From the NCBI GenBank assembly GCA_903813345.2, contig CAIIXF020000010.1, positions 32,973,425 through 33,035,424 on the forward strand: a stretch of DNA of 62,000 bases. The letters run 5' to 3'. The DNA comes from Owenia fusiformis. Taxonomy: Eukaryota > Annelida > Polychaeta > Sabellida > Oweniidae. The notes beneath the pieces are model-generated. The model did no database searches and was not told where the DNA came from. It saw nothing but the letters and a program-made list of their open reading frames with translations. Numbering within the stretch: the first letter of the stretch is position 1; each line of letters begins with the position of its first letter. Below, piece after piece: positions 44,907-57,668 of the stretch. Made by a program: the position numbers and the translations under genes.

Positions 44907-47154
44907 ATAATACAAGTTTTTTGTTTTCTTGATTTAAACTTTCATATAAGTCGTCTTGCAGATTTTCATTTGGCACAAAGTTAGACAATATAGTCTAGCT
45001 TTAAGAAATGCATTCGGTTTGGAATTTGATTTTTAAATAAACCTGTGATTGATGCATTTAGACCACAGCTTTTGTTACATTGATTTAAGTAGTCAAAGTA
45101 ACATACATTGGTAAAACAACTGACTTTCATCAATGTAACAAAAGTGAGGGGCTTAATATATAAACCAGATCAGCAATAGAAGTTAAATCTATGTTACAGA
45201 AGCAGAATAATCTAACTAGGGTAGCAGTTAGCAGATAATATAGGCCTAAATCAGAACATTAAAAGGGAATTTAGCCTACCATTCTGACACCCGCAGCCCG
45301 TGAAATGAAATAGATCTTACACCACTTCTGGCGGCCTGAATAATGATTCTGCACAATAGGACGTTACAAGTCTACAATCAGACACCACTTCATGGGGGTC
45401 TTCGTAAAAAGGTTCCTTTGTGTCATCTGCTGCAGATTATTGATGAGATACCATTTAATTTGTTGCATACTAATGCAGACAATTGTTTTAATAACTGTCT
45501 GTCATAATATACACTAAATAATTGGTATTTGAAGTCTATACATGCTGCCATTAGTAATTCTTTATCCTGAAACTGATCCACTATATCTTGCATATTGTCT
45601 ATTTGTTTAACTCGTCCCACCACTTTCACTGTTCCACAACTAGTTACTTTGACGGAATGTCAATGTAATATAATACAAGTTTTTTGTTTTCTTGATTTAA
45701 ACTTTCGTATAAGTCGTCTTGCAGATTTTCATTTGGCACAAAGTTAGACAATATAGTCTAGCTTTAAGAAATGCATTCGGTTTGGAATTTGATTTTTAAA
45801 TAAACCTGTAATTGATGCATTTAGACCATCGCTTTTGTTACATTGATGTAAGTAGTCAAAGTAACATACATTGGTAAAACAACTGACTTTTATCAATGTA
45901 ACAAAAGTGAGGGGCTTAATATATAAACCAGATCAGCAATAGAAGTTAAATCTATGTTACAGAAGCAGAATAATCTAACTAGGGTAGAAGTTAGCAGATA
46001 ATATAGGCCTAAATCAGAACATTAAAAGGGAATTTAGCCTACCATTCTGACACCCGCAGCCCGTGAAATGAAATAGATCTTACACCACTTCTGGCGGCCT
46101 GAATAATGATTCTGCACAATAGGACGTTACAAGTCTACAATCAGACACCACTTCATGGGGGTCTTCGTAAAAAGGTTCCTTTGTGTCATCTGCTGCAGAT
46201 GATTGATGAGATACCATTGCATTTGTTGCATACTAATGCAGACAATTTTTTTAACATACTGTCTGTAATAATATGCAAAAAATAATTGGTATTAAAAGTC
46301 TATACATGCTGCCATTAGTAATTCTTTATCCTGAAACTGATCCACTATATCTTGCATATTGTCTATTTGTTTTACTCGTCCCACCACTTTCACTGTTCCA
46401 CAACTAGTTACTTTGACGGAATGTCAATGTAATATAATACAAGTTTTTTGTTTTCTTGATTTAAACTTTCGTATAAGTCGTCTTGCAGATTTTCATTTGG
46501 CACAAAGTTAGACAATATAGTCTAGCTTTAAGAAATGCATTCGGTTTGGAATTTGATTTTTAAATAAACCTGTAATTGATGCATTTAGACCAACGCTTTT
46601 GTTACATTGACATAAGTAGTCAAAGTAACATACATTGGTAATACAACTGACTTTCATCAATGTAACAAAAGTGAGGGGCTTAATATATAAACCAGATCAG
46701 CAATAGAAGTTAAATCTATGTTACAGAAGCAGAATAATCTGACTAGGGTAGCAGTTAGCAGATAATATAGGCCTAAATAAGAACATTAAAAGGGAATTTA
46801 GCCTACCATTCTGACACCCGCAGCCCGTGAAATGAAATAGATTTTACACCACTTCCGTTACAGGACGTTACAATTCTACAATCAGACACCACTTCATGGG
46901 GGTCTTCGTAAAAAGGTTCCTTTGTGTCATCCGCTGCAGATGATTGATGAGATACCATTTCATTTGTTGCATACTAATGCAGACAATTTTTTTAATAACT
47001 GTCTGTCATAATATGCGAACAAAATAATTGGTATTTGAAGTCTATACATGCTGCCATTAGTAATTCTTTATCCTGAAACTGATCCACTATATCTTGCATA
47101 TTGTCTATTTGTTTTACTTGTCCAACCACTTTCACTGTTCCACTGTATGTACAG

Positions 47155-47227
47155 TGATCGCCTACTATTAAAAGTGCGTGATCAAAGACTCGACAAGATG
47201 CGCAAAATTAGAAATGTCGGAGGAAAG
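47155..47227 (+). CDS. Candidate host exon just left of the 10.4-kb element
   Basis: A short open stretch starts after TATGTACAG at 47154 and ends in GGAGGAAAG. It encodes 24 residues (RLLLKVRDQRLDKMRKIRN core), highly basic. The base after it, together with the right-hand flank of the element, would have given AAAG/GTATGT, a strong donor, before insertion. Only one of the three frames is open from the acceptor. No family recognised; it could be chance. Confidence 0.3.
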
Positions 47228-48170
47228 GGGTTATAATGAAAACATGCGCTAACGCGCTAGCGCACTAACGCGCTGTTCAGAATGATCGTTCCCACAGGCC
47301 CCGAGAACATGTATAAAATTGCGTAAGTGAAAAGATAAGGTGGGGTTACTCGAGTCTCTAGCCAATATTTGGCTAGAGGGGATTTCATCTGAATACTGTG
47401 AACTCTATTTGAAAAAGCTGGCCGTGGTGTCATAAATTTATTGAATATTTTAAAAATTGCCAGATAAATAAATCATTAATCAAACCGGACCTAGCTCGGC
47501 TCCTTGATGAGATATGACATGATTTCATCAGGATTTTGTCTAAAATTAAAACAAAATGGCTCCAAGAAAAATGGCGATGTTCAAAAACTGGACGCAATGT
47601 CGTTAACGTCTGACATTAGTAACTGGCTGTAAATTCTAAGTTAGCGATCCAAAAGATGTGAACTAATACACTGATCACTTTATGTTTTGGAATTTTTGGT
47701 GAGGTAATAAGACCAAAACTCACAATTCAAATTGTGATGTGGAAAAATGGCGGACATATGATTTCAAATTTTATGATAACGACATGACCAGTTGTTCATG
47801 CAGGAATAAATCTGTACTGGAAGGCCACGATACTGTGGCCTTAGAAGAAGGTAAAGGTGGGGTATCAGAAGACAGAAGTTATTAAGAAGCCCAATGTTTG
47901 ATCATTAACTGTGCAAAGATTATCGCTTGTCAGTGTGTTTTATCTGATTTTAAAGGAAGATAGAATAGAAAGTAGCAACCTACAAGATGAATGGTCGCAG
48001 ATATGCGAATATGCTCACTATTTCATTGCATTATTTAGGATCATCGGCGAGAAAAATCCCGTTTCGAAATCTGGGCCAGGAGCCTGACTGAAATAACTTG
48101 ACTAATGACTTAATATAATGTATATTTGTCGCATATTACCTCTTAATTTTAGTCCTTAATGTTTTATATA

Positions 48171-48354
48171 CAGTACTGATCATGCCTGAAATCACACCGG
48201 CACGCGCCTAGGCGCGAGCGATCGGCACGCCGAGATGTCGTCGGTAGGCTCGCCGATCGGCATGCCTTTCGGCTCGCTGAGTGCCCATCGACGCGTCTAT
48301 CGGCGTTTAATTTGAATTTCCAGTCGGAGGGATCGATCGGCACAAAATGTACTG
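48171..48354. mobile_element. 184-bp GC-rich MITE (CAGTAC ends, CGATCGGC core)
   Basis: Starts CAGTACTGATCATGCC and ends GGCACAAAATGTACTG, flanked by TA on both sides. The core is built from CGATCGGCACGCCG-like words and is far more GC- and CpG-rich than its surroundings. A related unit lies in inverse orientation at 55884-56022. Confidence 0.75.
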
Positions 48355-48356
48355 TA

Positions 48357-49502
48357 CTAAACATACCGTGAACAGATCTCCGATCGGCATTGAAACAACG
48401 TAAAAACACGTTCATCGGTATGAGTGATAAAATATAATAATAAACAAACTGATGATTAAACTAAATACTTAAATAGGTCTATGTCATTTTTGTTATTTTC
48501 ATCTGCATGTGTTATCGGACATTATTAGGTTATGATTAAAAACGTATAATATTAATATTCATCATCGAAATGTGTTTTGGAATAAAAAGATTTGATGGTG
48601 TTAATTTATCTCTATATTGGAATGTATCCGGAGGCTGGGGGGATAGCAAGGGCCAAAATTTGACGAAGTAAGTTTTCAGTCGTATATTTTTTAAAAGAAA
48701 ATGAACAATTCAGTCTCTCCGCAATCTGTTTTCAAATACAAGTTAAATAAAACAGTATCACGGCTGTGGTCAAAATATTTGTCACCTGCGGGGAGCATGT
48801 TATTTTTCATAAAAAACACACAAATTATATAATCTATAACTCATATATTTGTTATACGAAAAAACTACCTTTTGATCTCAAAACCAGTGAGTACAATATT
48901 GATATTTTCGGATCTGATGCAATGATCGTACACAAATTGTGATTCAAGTCGGTTATTTTAAAAGCAGAAAAGAGATGAGAAATTGTATCAAACATGTCCG
49001 ACTTCCTTGCCAATATTATTTTTTAATTGAGGATAAGGGCTCCGCCTAATCTGACTGATGGCTCGAAATCTGTAAATCTGTAAATAGAGAGCCATGTAGC
49101 AGTTAAAAGAGAAAAGCCCATTTAGAGTTGAATAAATACATATCTGTTCACAGTTTAATATATTTATTCCAATAGGCTAATTGACACTTAAACATGCATT
49201 TAATTAATGCGTTGTGTTTGGGATTCATAATATTACTAAATACAGTATCTAAAATTGATTATATGAAGTGCACCTGTTATTTTTACATTAAAGATGATCT
49301 GTTTTATTAGTCGCAACAAAACTTTTTTAAGTACATGTAGTATATCGTACATCAGTGAAGAAGCTACGGCTACCCGTTTTACGTGTAGTTAGCAATTCTT
49401 GAAATACTTATTTATTATGAATTGCATTATTAGTACAAAATACACATTTCGTTCAATAAGAAACACATAAAAACGTTCAATACATTATCTATCACGCCCA
49501 GC
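48357..49502. other. Interior of the 10.4-kb element, no gene seen
   Basis: AT-rich, without open frames of note or repeats I recognise. Confidence 0.45.
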
Positions 49503-49607
49503 GATCGGACAAAATGAACGGAGGAGGGAGGTCAGCCCATTTTTGATAGAAAATTCAACAAATCTTCACCAACCCCACCCCCTCCGATCCGTTCATATTT
49601 TCCGATC
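49503..49607. repeat. 105-bp foldback repeat
   Basis: GATCGGACAAAATGAACGGA at the left pairs with TCCGTTCATATTTTCCGATC (with a small offset) at the right. Probably a tiny MITE; no target duplication was fixed. Confidence 0.6.
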
Positions 49608-52600
49608 ACCAGGTGCGTCTACAGGTGAATAAAAACAACGTATTGCAAAAACCGTATTGTTATATTAAGATAATTATAAGTAATTAATATTAAGAGTATT
49701 ATAAGTGTTCGAACGCGGGATTTCTAAACTGTCACCAGACTACATACTCTATAAAATACGCTTTACTACTAATTATTGAGCCGTTCAGTGAACCAGATTT
49801 GGAATCAATAGTTGTAGGCTGTGATAAAAATAACTTGATACATGTTACTTGAATTTCTATCAACTCATTTTTATGATCAGAGATGGTCAAACGCTATATT
49901 CTATTGACAACGTAACATTCATTTGTCATCGTGACCTGCAGGTCATGACAACCATCAACATGCAATGGTGTATGTTTACAAAAAACTTGAAACCAGGAGT
50001 TTTATTTAGACGGGACTTCCCCTTTTTATGTCACCACCAAAAGTGGTCGCATATTGTTAGTCTCCAACTTTTTTGTGTACGGTGTTTAGCGTCTGGGGTC
50101 GGCGTTCAGCGTCTGTAACAAATGGCGGGTGGTGACATTTTTCATGTTTATGCCTTGTTTAATATTTAAGGCTCCAAATGAAATATGATATCTGATATCA
50201 TCATGATGTTATTCTTATTATTTTATTCTGTTTTGCAGGTGCCAATGAGGATGACACACAAGCAGTGACAATTGAGATTTCAAGTCCAGTTTGAAGAACA
50301 ATATGCCGTTCTTCAAGTTATAGCCCAGGGAGTTCAAGTTTATGCATCTTGCCTCAAGTAAAGTGTTAGCCCTTAAAGACAGGACCGTAGCCAGAGAGTG
50401 GCCGGGGGTCGGAGTTTTCACCATTTTGAGCAATTTTCAAATGATTTTGGTCATTTTTGGTCAGAGTTGTCAAAAGTGAACCCCTTGGAATTTCTTTAAA
50501 AGTGAACTCACTCTCTTGATACATCCTGACAATGGGCCTGAAAGGTTTATCCCATATTGTATTGGGGAAATGGCACAGTTGCTTGATGCAAGAGTAAAAC
50601 TTTGAAATAACCATAGATAATATTACAATAGATAAAAGTTTGGCATGCATTATTTTTTTCGTTTCATTATTAGATTTGAGAGCAGGTAGACGTATACAGC
50701 AGTGCAGTGAATTATGTTTGTATTTTAAGAAGTTGTTTTTCAGGTGTTACCAGCGATGATTGCAGGCATGAATACACTTTAAATATATTTCCTAACATAT
50801 TCCTTCAGTAAATACACCCGTTTGCATGTTTTAAATAAGCCGTAAATAAAATGTTTAAACTTTGTTAGCATGGTTTATAAACTACATCGACCGTCAACCT
50901 TTTTAAGTTTTGATTTGTTTTGTTGAAATTAGATTAAGAAATTAGTCTTTCAAATGTCACCAGTGTCTTTAGGGTTGAGGTTTCACGACGGTTTAAATTA
51001 GAATAATTCTTTACTATCTGGTTTTGTTTGCTTCATTGTGAAATGTTCATCGAATTGTTATTTTTCGAATCATTTCCATTTCGTTACATAAGTTATTTGG
51101 AATAAACTTAATTTCACCTAAAATGCAGGGTAGTGCATGGCTGTTTTTGAAACTTCAAAATTTTATTTTGACGTTTTGTTGCTTATCACCGTATTAATTA
51201 TGTTTTATGTTTGTTTATTTGTTCTTATTTCTTATACAAGTACAAGTAAGTTATACATTGCAAGTCACACCCGTAGCAAACCCTGCATTGCCTTACAAAG
51301 TTTACATGAGCAGTTTCGAGAAACATTAGAATATGGGAGGGGTTCAAGAAGAGACCCGGTGTAAAAGGGTAGGAGGTCCAGACAGTATCTGTTGGAATGT
51401 TATATATTTCCCTATCCAACATATGATAGGTATGCATGAGTGGAGGGTTGGGGAAATAGGGCCTCGTGAGAGATACATGTACTTGACAGTCAGTAATTGT
51501 TTACATCCCCCCCCCTTCCTTGAAATGCTGAACTAATGTGCTTTTTGTTCATTGAAACAATACGAAATCAAAATTGACAAGTTTCCTAATTACAATAAAA
51601 ACAAACGGCTGATTAGAAGATTACAGTGACTGTTTCCCGTCATTACATAACAATGTTGATGGTGGGCATAGGAAATCGAGTCTGTATTGATCTAGTTAAT
51701 AAGCATGATACGTGATTATAAACGTAGAGTAAAGGAAATTACAGGAAATTTTTTAGAATTCTCATTGTAATCAGAACTATGTGAATTTATACCATTCGCT
51801 CAGACATGGGCTAAAATTTTGATTCTTTTCAGCCTAATATTCTATCCAACAGCATTAAATGATCAAACTCAATTATTTAGTAAAACTTCAATAAGAGATC
51901 ACATGAATTTAGATACAGCGGTAAATGAAAGTTTTATGCTTATTATGCGGGAACTATGAAATATTAGATTTAATTACCTAGGTACCGTATTCGGGGGGAC
52001 ATTTTATCCTTTTTAGATTTTATATCGATTTTGACATTTTTGCCTTCTGGCTATGAAATATGTCTCTGATATGTATGTATTTCCCGAGAGAAAATGGGAC
52101 ATTTGCGGGGCCTGATGCAAGACTAGTTATCTGTTTTCGAATTTCCTGGCTTGTTTGAAATGGATAAACTTTGCAATGTCGTATGTTTCAATGAAGCCCA
52201 TGTGGGAATGACAGCCTGTAAACCTAGAAATCCATATTTATATACTATAGATCGAGATAGAATAGTAATACAAAATATAGTATTCCAATTTCCAGTATCA
52301 CACTAGACATCAACTTTTAAATACTAGTAACAGATTTAGAATTCCTATTTTAAAATCAAGAGTCAGTTTAATCAGGAATTATAAATTCATTGATAAAATG
52401 CGATCGAGATAGACTGGTGGACAGGATGAGCTAGGATGCAATCAGGAAGGCGCTTAGTTGTTTATATTAAGTATTGGGTCTTATAACACCTTAGTATAGT
52501 ATACCCCTCCCTCCCAAATCACAACTTCGCAACCACCGTCAATTTTATAATCAAATCCCTTTCCCTCACTAATGCAAATACATGAATAAATATAATTGGA

Positions 52601-53167
52601 GTGAACTGCATGCGTTTCGAATGAAGTTATCTTTGTAGTACTAGTATTAATTTGTTCAAACAAGTTTACAGAAGATATAAATGAAAGGGGACAAAGGGAA
52701 ACACAGGGGCGCAGCCAACTTTCAGTCAGGGGGGATGCGATTGCCCCTTAAAAATTCGGGTTTCAGTCAGAATGGGGTGGGGGTGTGACTAGCAAGCCAA
52801 AATATTTTTTAAGATATGTTTTGAATTTTACAAAAATCAATGCAATTTCCTTCAAAATTGAGCTAGAAACTTCACCTTTACTTCACAATAAAAAGCATAT
52901 TTTAAAGCTCATTTCTTCTTCCATCTCATGGTTATATTTTCATTAGTGACGGGGGAGGGGGTGCGGTCGCTAGGCCTATGAAAACATTTCAACCTGCCAA
53001 CCTTACGGAGCAAGTATACATCAATTTGCTTATAATATCAATACAGATAAATGGTCGAAACTGGAAGCGTAATTGATAAAGCACAGCAAAGTATTTAGCT
53101 TAGGCTTATTAAAATAATGAACGTTCTATCTACAATCATGTTGTATAAACATCTGTACATGTAGTCT
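49608..53167. other. 3.5 kb interior of the 10.4-kb element, no gene seen
   Basis: Short frames (49849-50118 +, 50218-50650 minus, 51137-51536 +) show no recognisable motif. Two ends of the 'GTAGCCA' repeat family occur near 50380 (GACCGTAGCCAG) and 52706 (GGGGCGCAGCCA). Confidence 0.45.
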
Positions 53168-53333
53168 CAGGCCCGTAGCCAAGAGGGGGGTTGAGTAAAT
53201 GCGAGCAACCAAAAGTTCTTTCAAAATCATGCCCTTTGTCTTGTGATCTTCAAGTAATTTGGGTAACATGTGACACTCCTTTTTTTCAAAAGCGAACTAA
53301 CCCCTTGCCAAAAGCTGGATACGGGCCCGCCTG
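53168..53333. repeat. Dispersed GCCCGTAGCC repeat, 166 bp
   Basis: Starts CAGGCCCGTAGCCAAG and ends with a loose inverted copy, GGATACGGGCCCGCCTG. Related copies are at 56559-56684 and, as fragments, near 50380 and 52706. Probably an old MITE family. Confidence 0.55.
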
Positions 53334-53691
53334 TGACATCCCCTACAAAAGTTTGTTCCCGTCTTGTAAGTAATAATAAATCAAAACAAAGCTTTTTTTA
53401 AATTATGAATGTAAACACTTATCAATATGTATGCAACATGCAAAACCAATAAACTGAATACATTTAAAGATTAGACTGCAGCTTCTTGAAAAGAAAACAG
53501 AACGTGTCATCACCGCCAACATAGAGAGCAACGTGTACTAATTATAAGTATCTGAAAGATAACGCAAAAAACTTAATTATTAACTTTCAAGTCTTAACAA
53601 TTTAACATGTAACTGTAACATGTAACTGTAACATAACATATATATCGCCCCGAGGGGTCATTTAGCTTGATGAATAACCCCTCTGGTATTA

Positions 53692-53894
53692 GAGAGGTTT
53701 CGCACAATGGAATTAACCTCAACTCGTTTTAGTTTGAACTAGCTGCTCATTAAGCTGTACCCTACGCACAAAGTCTAGAAATAAACTACAGAAGATGAAG
53801 CTCTCTTTTAATTAAGAAGTGAAGTCGAACGAATGCAAAGGGTAATAAATCTGGTGAACACAACACATTGAGCTAAAAACTTGCGAAACCTCTC
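53692..53894. mobile_element. 203-bp MITE (GAGAGGTTTCGC ends)
   Basis: Starts GAGAGGTTTCGCA and ends TGCGAAACCTCTC, flanked by TA on both sides (53690-53691, 53895-53896), so Tc1/mariner-like. A lone matching end is at about 2572. Confidence 0.8.
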
Positions 53895-53896
53895 TA

Positions 53897-55883
53897 TAAA
53901 CGCATTGTTGAACGCAAATGATCATGTGGATTCACTTAAATTCTGAATTATATTCAACTGTTTCTGTAAACTTCAACGAATGCATTTAATCCCATGATGC
54001 GTTTCACTACTATCTGGAGTCTGGGAGTGCAGACTTGCACCCCGGGACTTGCACCAACCCTTGCCCCTCCTCCACCCCGTGTCATCCTTGAGGTCCATGC
54101 ATAGCCAAACACTTCACATGCCTGTACCACCCCGTTAATGGAAACAACCTGTAAAAAATGAATATCATATTAAGCAAATGCCTTTTATGGCCAGGTGACC
54201 GAGACATCAAAGTGATATTGAGTAAATTTCTTCCAACTCAAAACGTAATTACTAGTATGTAGATATAAATAACTCTCTCCATAAAATCTAAAGTTCACAA
54301 TCCATCTAAATTGTGTATGGAACAAAACCAGAAGTCTGTTATATTATTAGTCTACTTTTGAAATATAAAAGTTTTATTGTAGATATATAACATAAACACA
54401 TCAACATAGAAAAATTCAATACAGTTATATTGTAACAATATTCATATTATATTAATTAGAGGGACCAAACACATTCGCTATTGCTAAGGTTTCTACGACT
54501 TTAACTGTCTTATCAGCATCTTGATCTACCAAGGTATTACAATATTGTATGACTGAAGGAATACACTGGTATGCTATGTCAGAGCATGAAATTACTTAAT
54601 AGGCGGCTTCATACTCCCCACGTCTCAAAATCTCTTAATTTTCAAATGGGAGTATATCATTTTCGTGAGCGGGATTTGGCGGGACAATACGATTTTCTTT
54701 CAAAATCAAAAATATTCCAAGTTGTTATTCATCGGGAAGTAGTATCATGGGATAAATTTAGGTATATCATTGCATCCCACGACCGGTTTGATTATCAATA
54801 CGCAATCAGTCTGGTACTGGTCAAGCAGTGATAAACAACAGACGCTAATAAGACCCAGGATGCAATCAGGTTAATTATCGTATTTTATTGTCTTAAGTCT
54901 CAGCGTACCTTGTAAGATAATCATTCCCGTTTGATTTTGTTTGAATCGAAATTAAACGGAGGAGCGGGGGGGGGGGGGGTGAACATTTAAATCTTAATTT
55001 TATTCCTTACAATAGTTAAGAAATTTTGTTGATCATGTTGGCTCCAATCAACAATTTTAAATCGTCGTTCTGTAAGACTGTGAAACACTAAATTATTTCG
55101 TGTTTTTATTATCTTAACGTAGCGTATACTTGTTTGCTGAATGAGACCCGGGGAATGAGATTAATTTCAATATGATTCGCACAATGATAAGGCTTTCATC
55201 ACAGGCTTCAATGACTGCCCATCATTGGCATCATACTGTATTACAACACGATCATTTTAATCATGGAAATTCGTCCTTTACTAAATCATGTCAAGTTGAA
55301 ATAATGTCCGATGGGAGGCTTTTTAGAAGGGTTGTACCAAGCAATGTTTAGTTTTGATTGACAGTTCCAACGACTACGCCGATGACCAGTCTTGATAGGT
55401 GCTGATGGGAATGCAGTTCCGGCGAGACACGGGGAATAAAAACAAATATTTTGAACTTGCTTTCTCTTGAGCTTTCGAAATTGTACCCTCTCCCCACTTG
55501 GCAAAATCTGTCTCGATAAATATTCTTTTTACTCAAACTTACTCAAACAAATGAATTGTCCACTTTTCAATGTACATGAACATCTTTTTAGTCGTAGAAT
55601 CACATCATTCGTTTAATATCTAGCCAGTTTATTTAATTCAGCTACCCTGTGCGACGACATAGATTGTAAAAAATATTTAAATCTGTGGGACGTTAATAGC
55701 GATATATTACATCAAGCTGTATGGATTAATGTCCCCGGGTTAATGTCTCACGAATTTTAAATGTAAATCGAAATATTATCGTCTTGGCGATGAGCAATGT
55801 AATGTGTTGATACACGTAATTCTCACGACGAAGTCGATGGATAGTGCCGATGGGAATGCTGTTCCGATGACTGTGTCGATCGT
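53897..55883. other. 2 kb interior of the 10.4-kb element, no gene seen
   Basis: Contains a G13 run near 54965 and two copies of GATGGGAATGC.GTTCCG (about 55402 and 55848), which link this stretch to the GC-rich repeat that follows. An 86-codon frame at 54571-54831 is unremarkable. Confidence 0.45.
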
Positions 55884-56022
55884 CAGTACTTTGCTGTGCG
55901 ATGGCAAGGCCCATCGGCGTGCCGACCTGTGCCTATCGACGTGCCGATCGGCCTGCCGACTACGCGCCTATCGACTCGCCGATTGGAGCATGCCGATGTG
56001 ATCTTAGGCATGATGTGTACTG
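55884..56022. repeat. GC-rich CGATCGGC repeat, inverse of 48171-48354
   Basis: The right end (AGATCACATCGGCATGC in reverse, then CATCATGCCTAAG, then CAGTAC) matches the left end of 48171-48354 closely and is flanked by TA (56023-56024). The left edge starts CAGTACTTTGC but is not flanked by TA, so that side may be truncated or mis-set. Confidence 0.6.
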
Positions 56023-56558
56023 TATCTTTACTCTTTGTATTTGAAGTTATAGTCTCACATGTCTTACCAAACAGTGGGATAATCCAGGCGTCCCATTCCA
56101 TTTTCGTGCCCGGTTACACTCTTTCGCTTTCATGAGGGGGGGGTGTATCGGGTTATCGTAAAAGAGGAGGGTGACAATTTATTGTATATGCATAACAGGG
56201 GGCAACATTTATCGTATATGGTATCGTATAAGTTAAATAAATATATGTTTTAAAAGAATCAAAGCCTATTGTGAAATTTAAAGTACAGTTTGAACGAATG
56301 TAGCAGATCCAACTTACTCCCATAAATGTGGGGTTAATTTTTCTCTGAATCACCTCCACAATTACTGGGGTTGAACATAAGCTGGGTAAGTGGTTATTTA
56401 GATAAAATTCAGCTCTGTGTCAACTACTGTACCAACAACGTTTTTTTTACTCCTAAGATTTCAATACACAAGTAGTTGTAGGGGTGATTTGAAAAATCAG
56501 TCCCACATTCATGGGGGTAATCCAGGTCTCTATATAGTAGTCTCTATATGCCATATGC

Positions 56559-56684
56559 CAGGCTTGTAGCCATGATTTCCAAAGGGGGGGGGGCACTTTT
56601 TCAAATATTCCAAAGTCATTTATTTTGAAAGAATTTTGACCGGGAACCCTCCGAACCCCCCTGGGCCCCCTGGCTGCGGGCCTG
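56559..56684. repeat. Dispersed GCCCGTAGCC repeat, 126 bp
   Basis: Starts CAGGCTTGTAGCCATG and ends CCTGGCTGCGGGCCTG, an inverted pair. Internal poly-G and poly-C runs. Same family as 53168-53333. Confidence 0.6.
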
Positions 56685-57600
56685 TGTACAGCCTATTTGC
56701 CGTATGATTATAAATACATTTGGTACTCCGTGGATTCTTGCATTATGTTATTTCCTTCTGAATATTATCCAAACATTTGGTAAAATATGGTAGTATAGGG
56801 AGATGTGAAAAATATTGCATACACTGTATGTTATAAAAGGGATGAAAAATACTGTAAATGGTATAAGAGGGGTGAAAAATTTGTATATGGTTTTCCAAGA
56901 CCCCTATAAACCTGCTTTAGTGTTTGCTTTAGTTTTTCTCAATTTGATTTTAGATTTAAAAAGTTTGAAATTACGTCAATCCCAGTTAATTATATTACCT
57001 ATTTTACCAGGAATATTGTTAAAAACAGAATCATCTTGAGTATTGTATTTTCATTTTATTTCATGTAGATCTAGATTGGAATTAAAGTTTTAATTAGAGA
57101 CGATTTGAAAAGTAATGTAAACCTGACCAGCGTGTTTTATCATTGCCCGGTAATGCCGTAAATAATTATCAATTTTTAGTTACTCATGTTCTTTCAGGTC
57201 AAATACAGAGAAAAGTACACGTTCATTTAGTTTTGGAATTATTTCCTAAATTAAAGTTGAATTCTGTTTTTTAACGGTGTGAAGAACATCTTAATTGGTC
57301 TTATAATTTTAGAGAAATCGTAACTTGAAAAGTGTAATTTTTGAGAGCTTTGTTTATTTCGTGCGGCCGCAAAGTTCACATCAAAGTCTGATTGACATGT
57401 CTAGCGGTGATTTATACAGCCTTTGAAGTGTCAATGTTTTGACAAGTTCCCAGGGAATCATAACCCTAATTATACATGTTCCTGGGTCAAGGAGACAAAT
57501 AGACCAATCATAAACATGCGCTTAAAACATGCGCACAGATCGTTGGGGAAGGATCATTTTCTATTAGTGCGTTGGCGCGTGGCGCACTAGCGCGTGTTTT
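56685..57600. other. Right interior of the 10.4-kb element, no gene seen
   Basis: A 74-codon frame at 56815-57039 has a hydrophobic stretch but no known motif. The right TIR begins near 57540. Confidence 0.45.
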
Positions 57601-57668
57601 CATCATAACTGAGGAAAGGTATGTTTCTTTCTCTTGTCATTACCACCTTAATGTCATTTTACCTACAG

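Larger units (their letters stand above)
42001..47143. repeat. ~765-bp tandem repeat, five units next to the gap
   Basis: Units begin at about 42001, 42818, 45056, 45821 and 46584, each marked by GCTTTTGTTACATTGA and by CATGGGGGTCTTCGTAAAAA. Complete units are ~763-765 bp. Unit 1 has a divergent middle (42110-42385), unit 2 is enlarged by a transposon, and unit 5 is cut at CACTGTTCCAC. Each unit also contains an inverted pair, TTTTGTTACATTGA and TCAATGTAACAAAA. Units 3 and 4 are nearly identical. Non-coding; the 60-70 codon frames inside are not conserved genes. Confidence 0.9.
47229..57610. mobile_element. 10.4-kb Mutator-like (9-bp duplication) element, non-autonomous
   Basis: The left end is GGTTATAATGAAAACATGCG and the right end, reverse-complemented, is AGTTATGATGAAAACACGCG. 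Similarity continues for about 70 bp through a GCGC-rich patch to AATGATC.TTCCC. The flanks are an exact 9-bp direct repeat, GAGGAAAGG (47220-47228 and 57611-57619). A 9-bp duplication with a G-starting TIR fits Mutator-like elements. No transposase frame is visible in 10.4 kb. The interior holds several smaller MITEs. The boundaries are strong; the superfamily is inferred. Confidence 0.75.

Noticed and set aside
47048-47236. 62-codon frame running from the tandem array into the candidate exon
   Set aside because: Its first half is array sequence repeated in other units where the frame is not kept. Only the part after 47155 was considered.
48171-56022. CAGTAC ends at 48171 and 56022 as the TIRs of one 7.9-kb element
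   Set aside because: The left one has its own partner end at 48354 with TA flanks on both sides, so it is a complete small MITE; the right one is better read as a separate relative.
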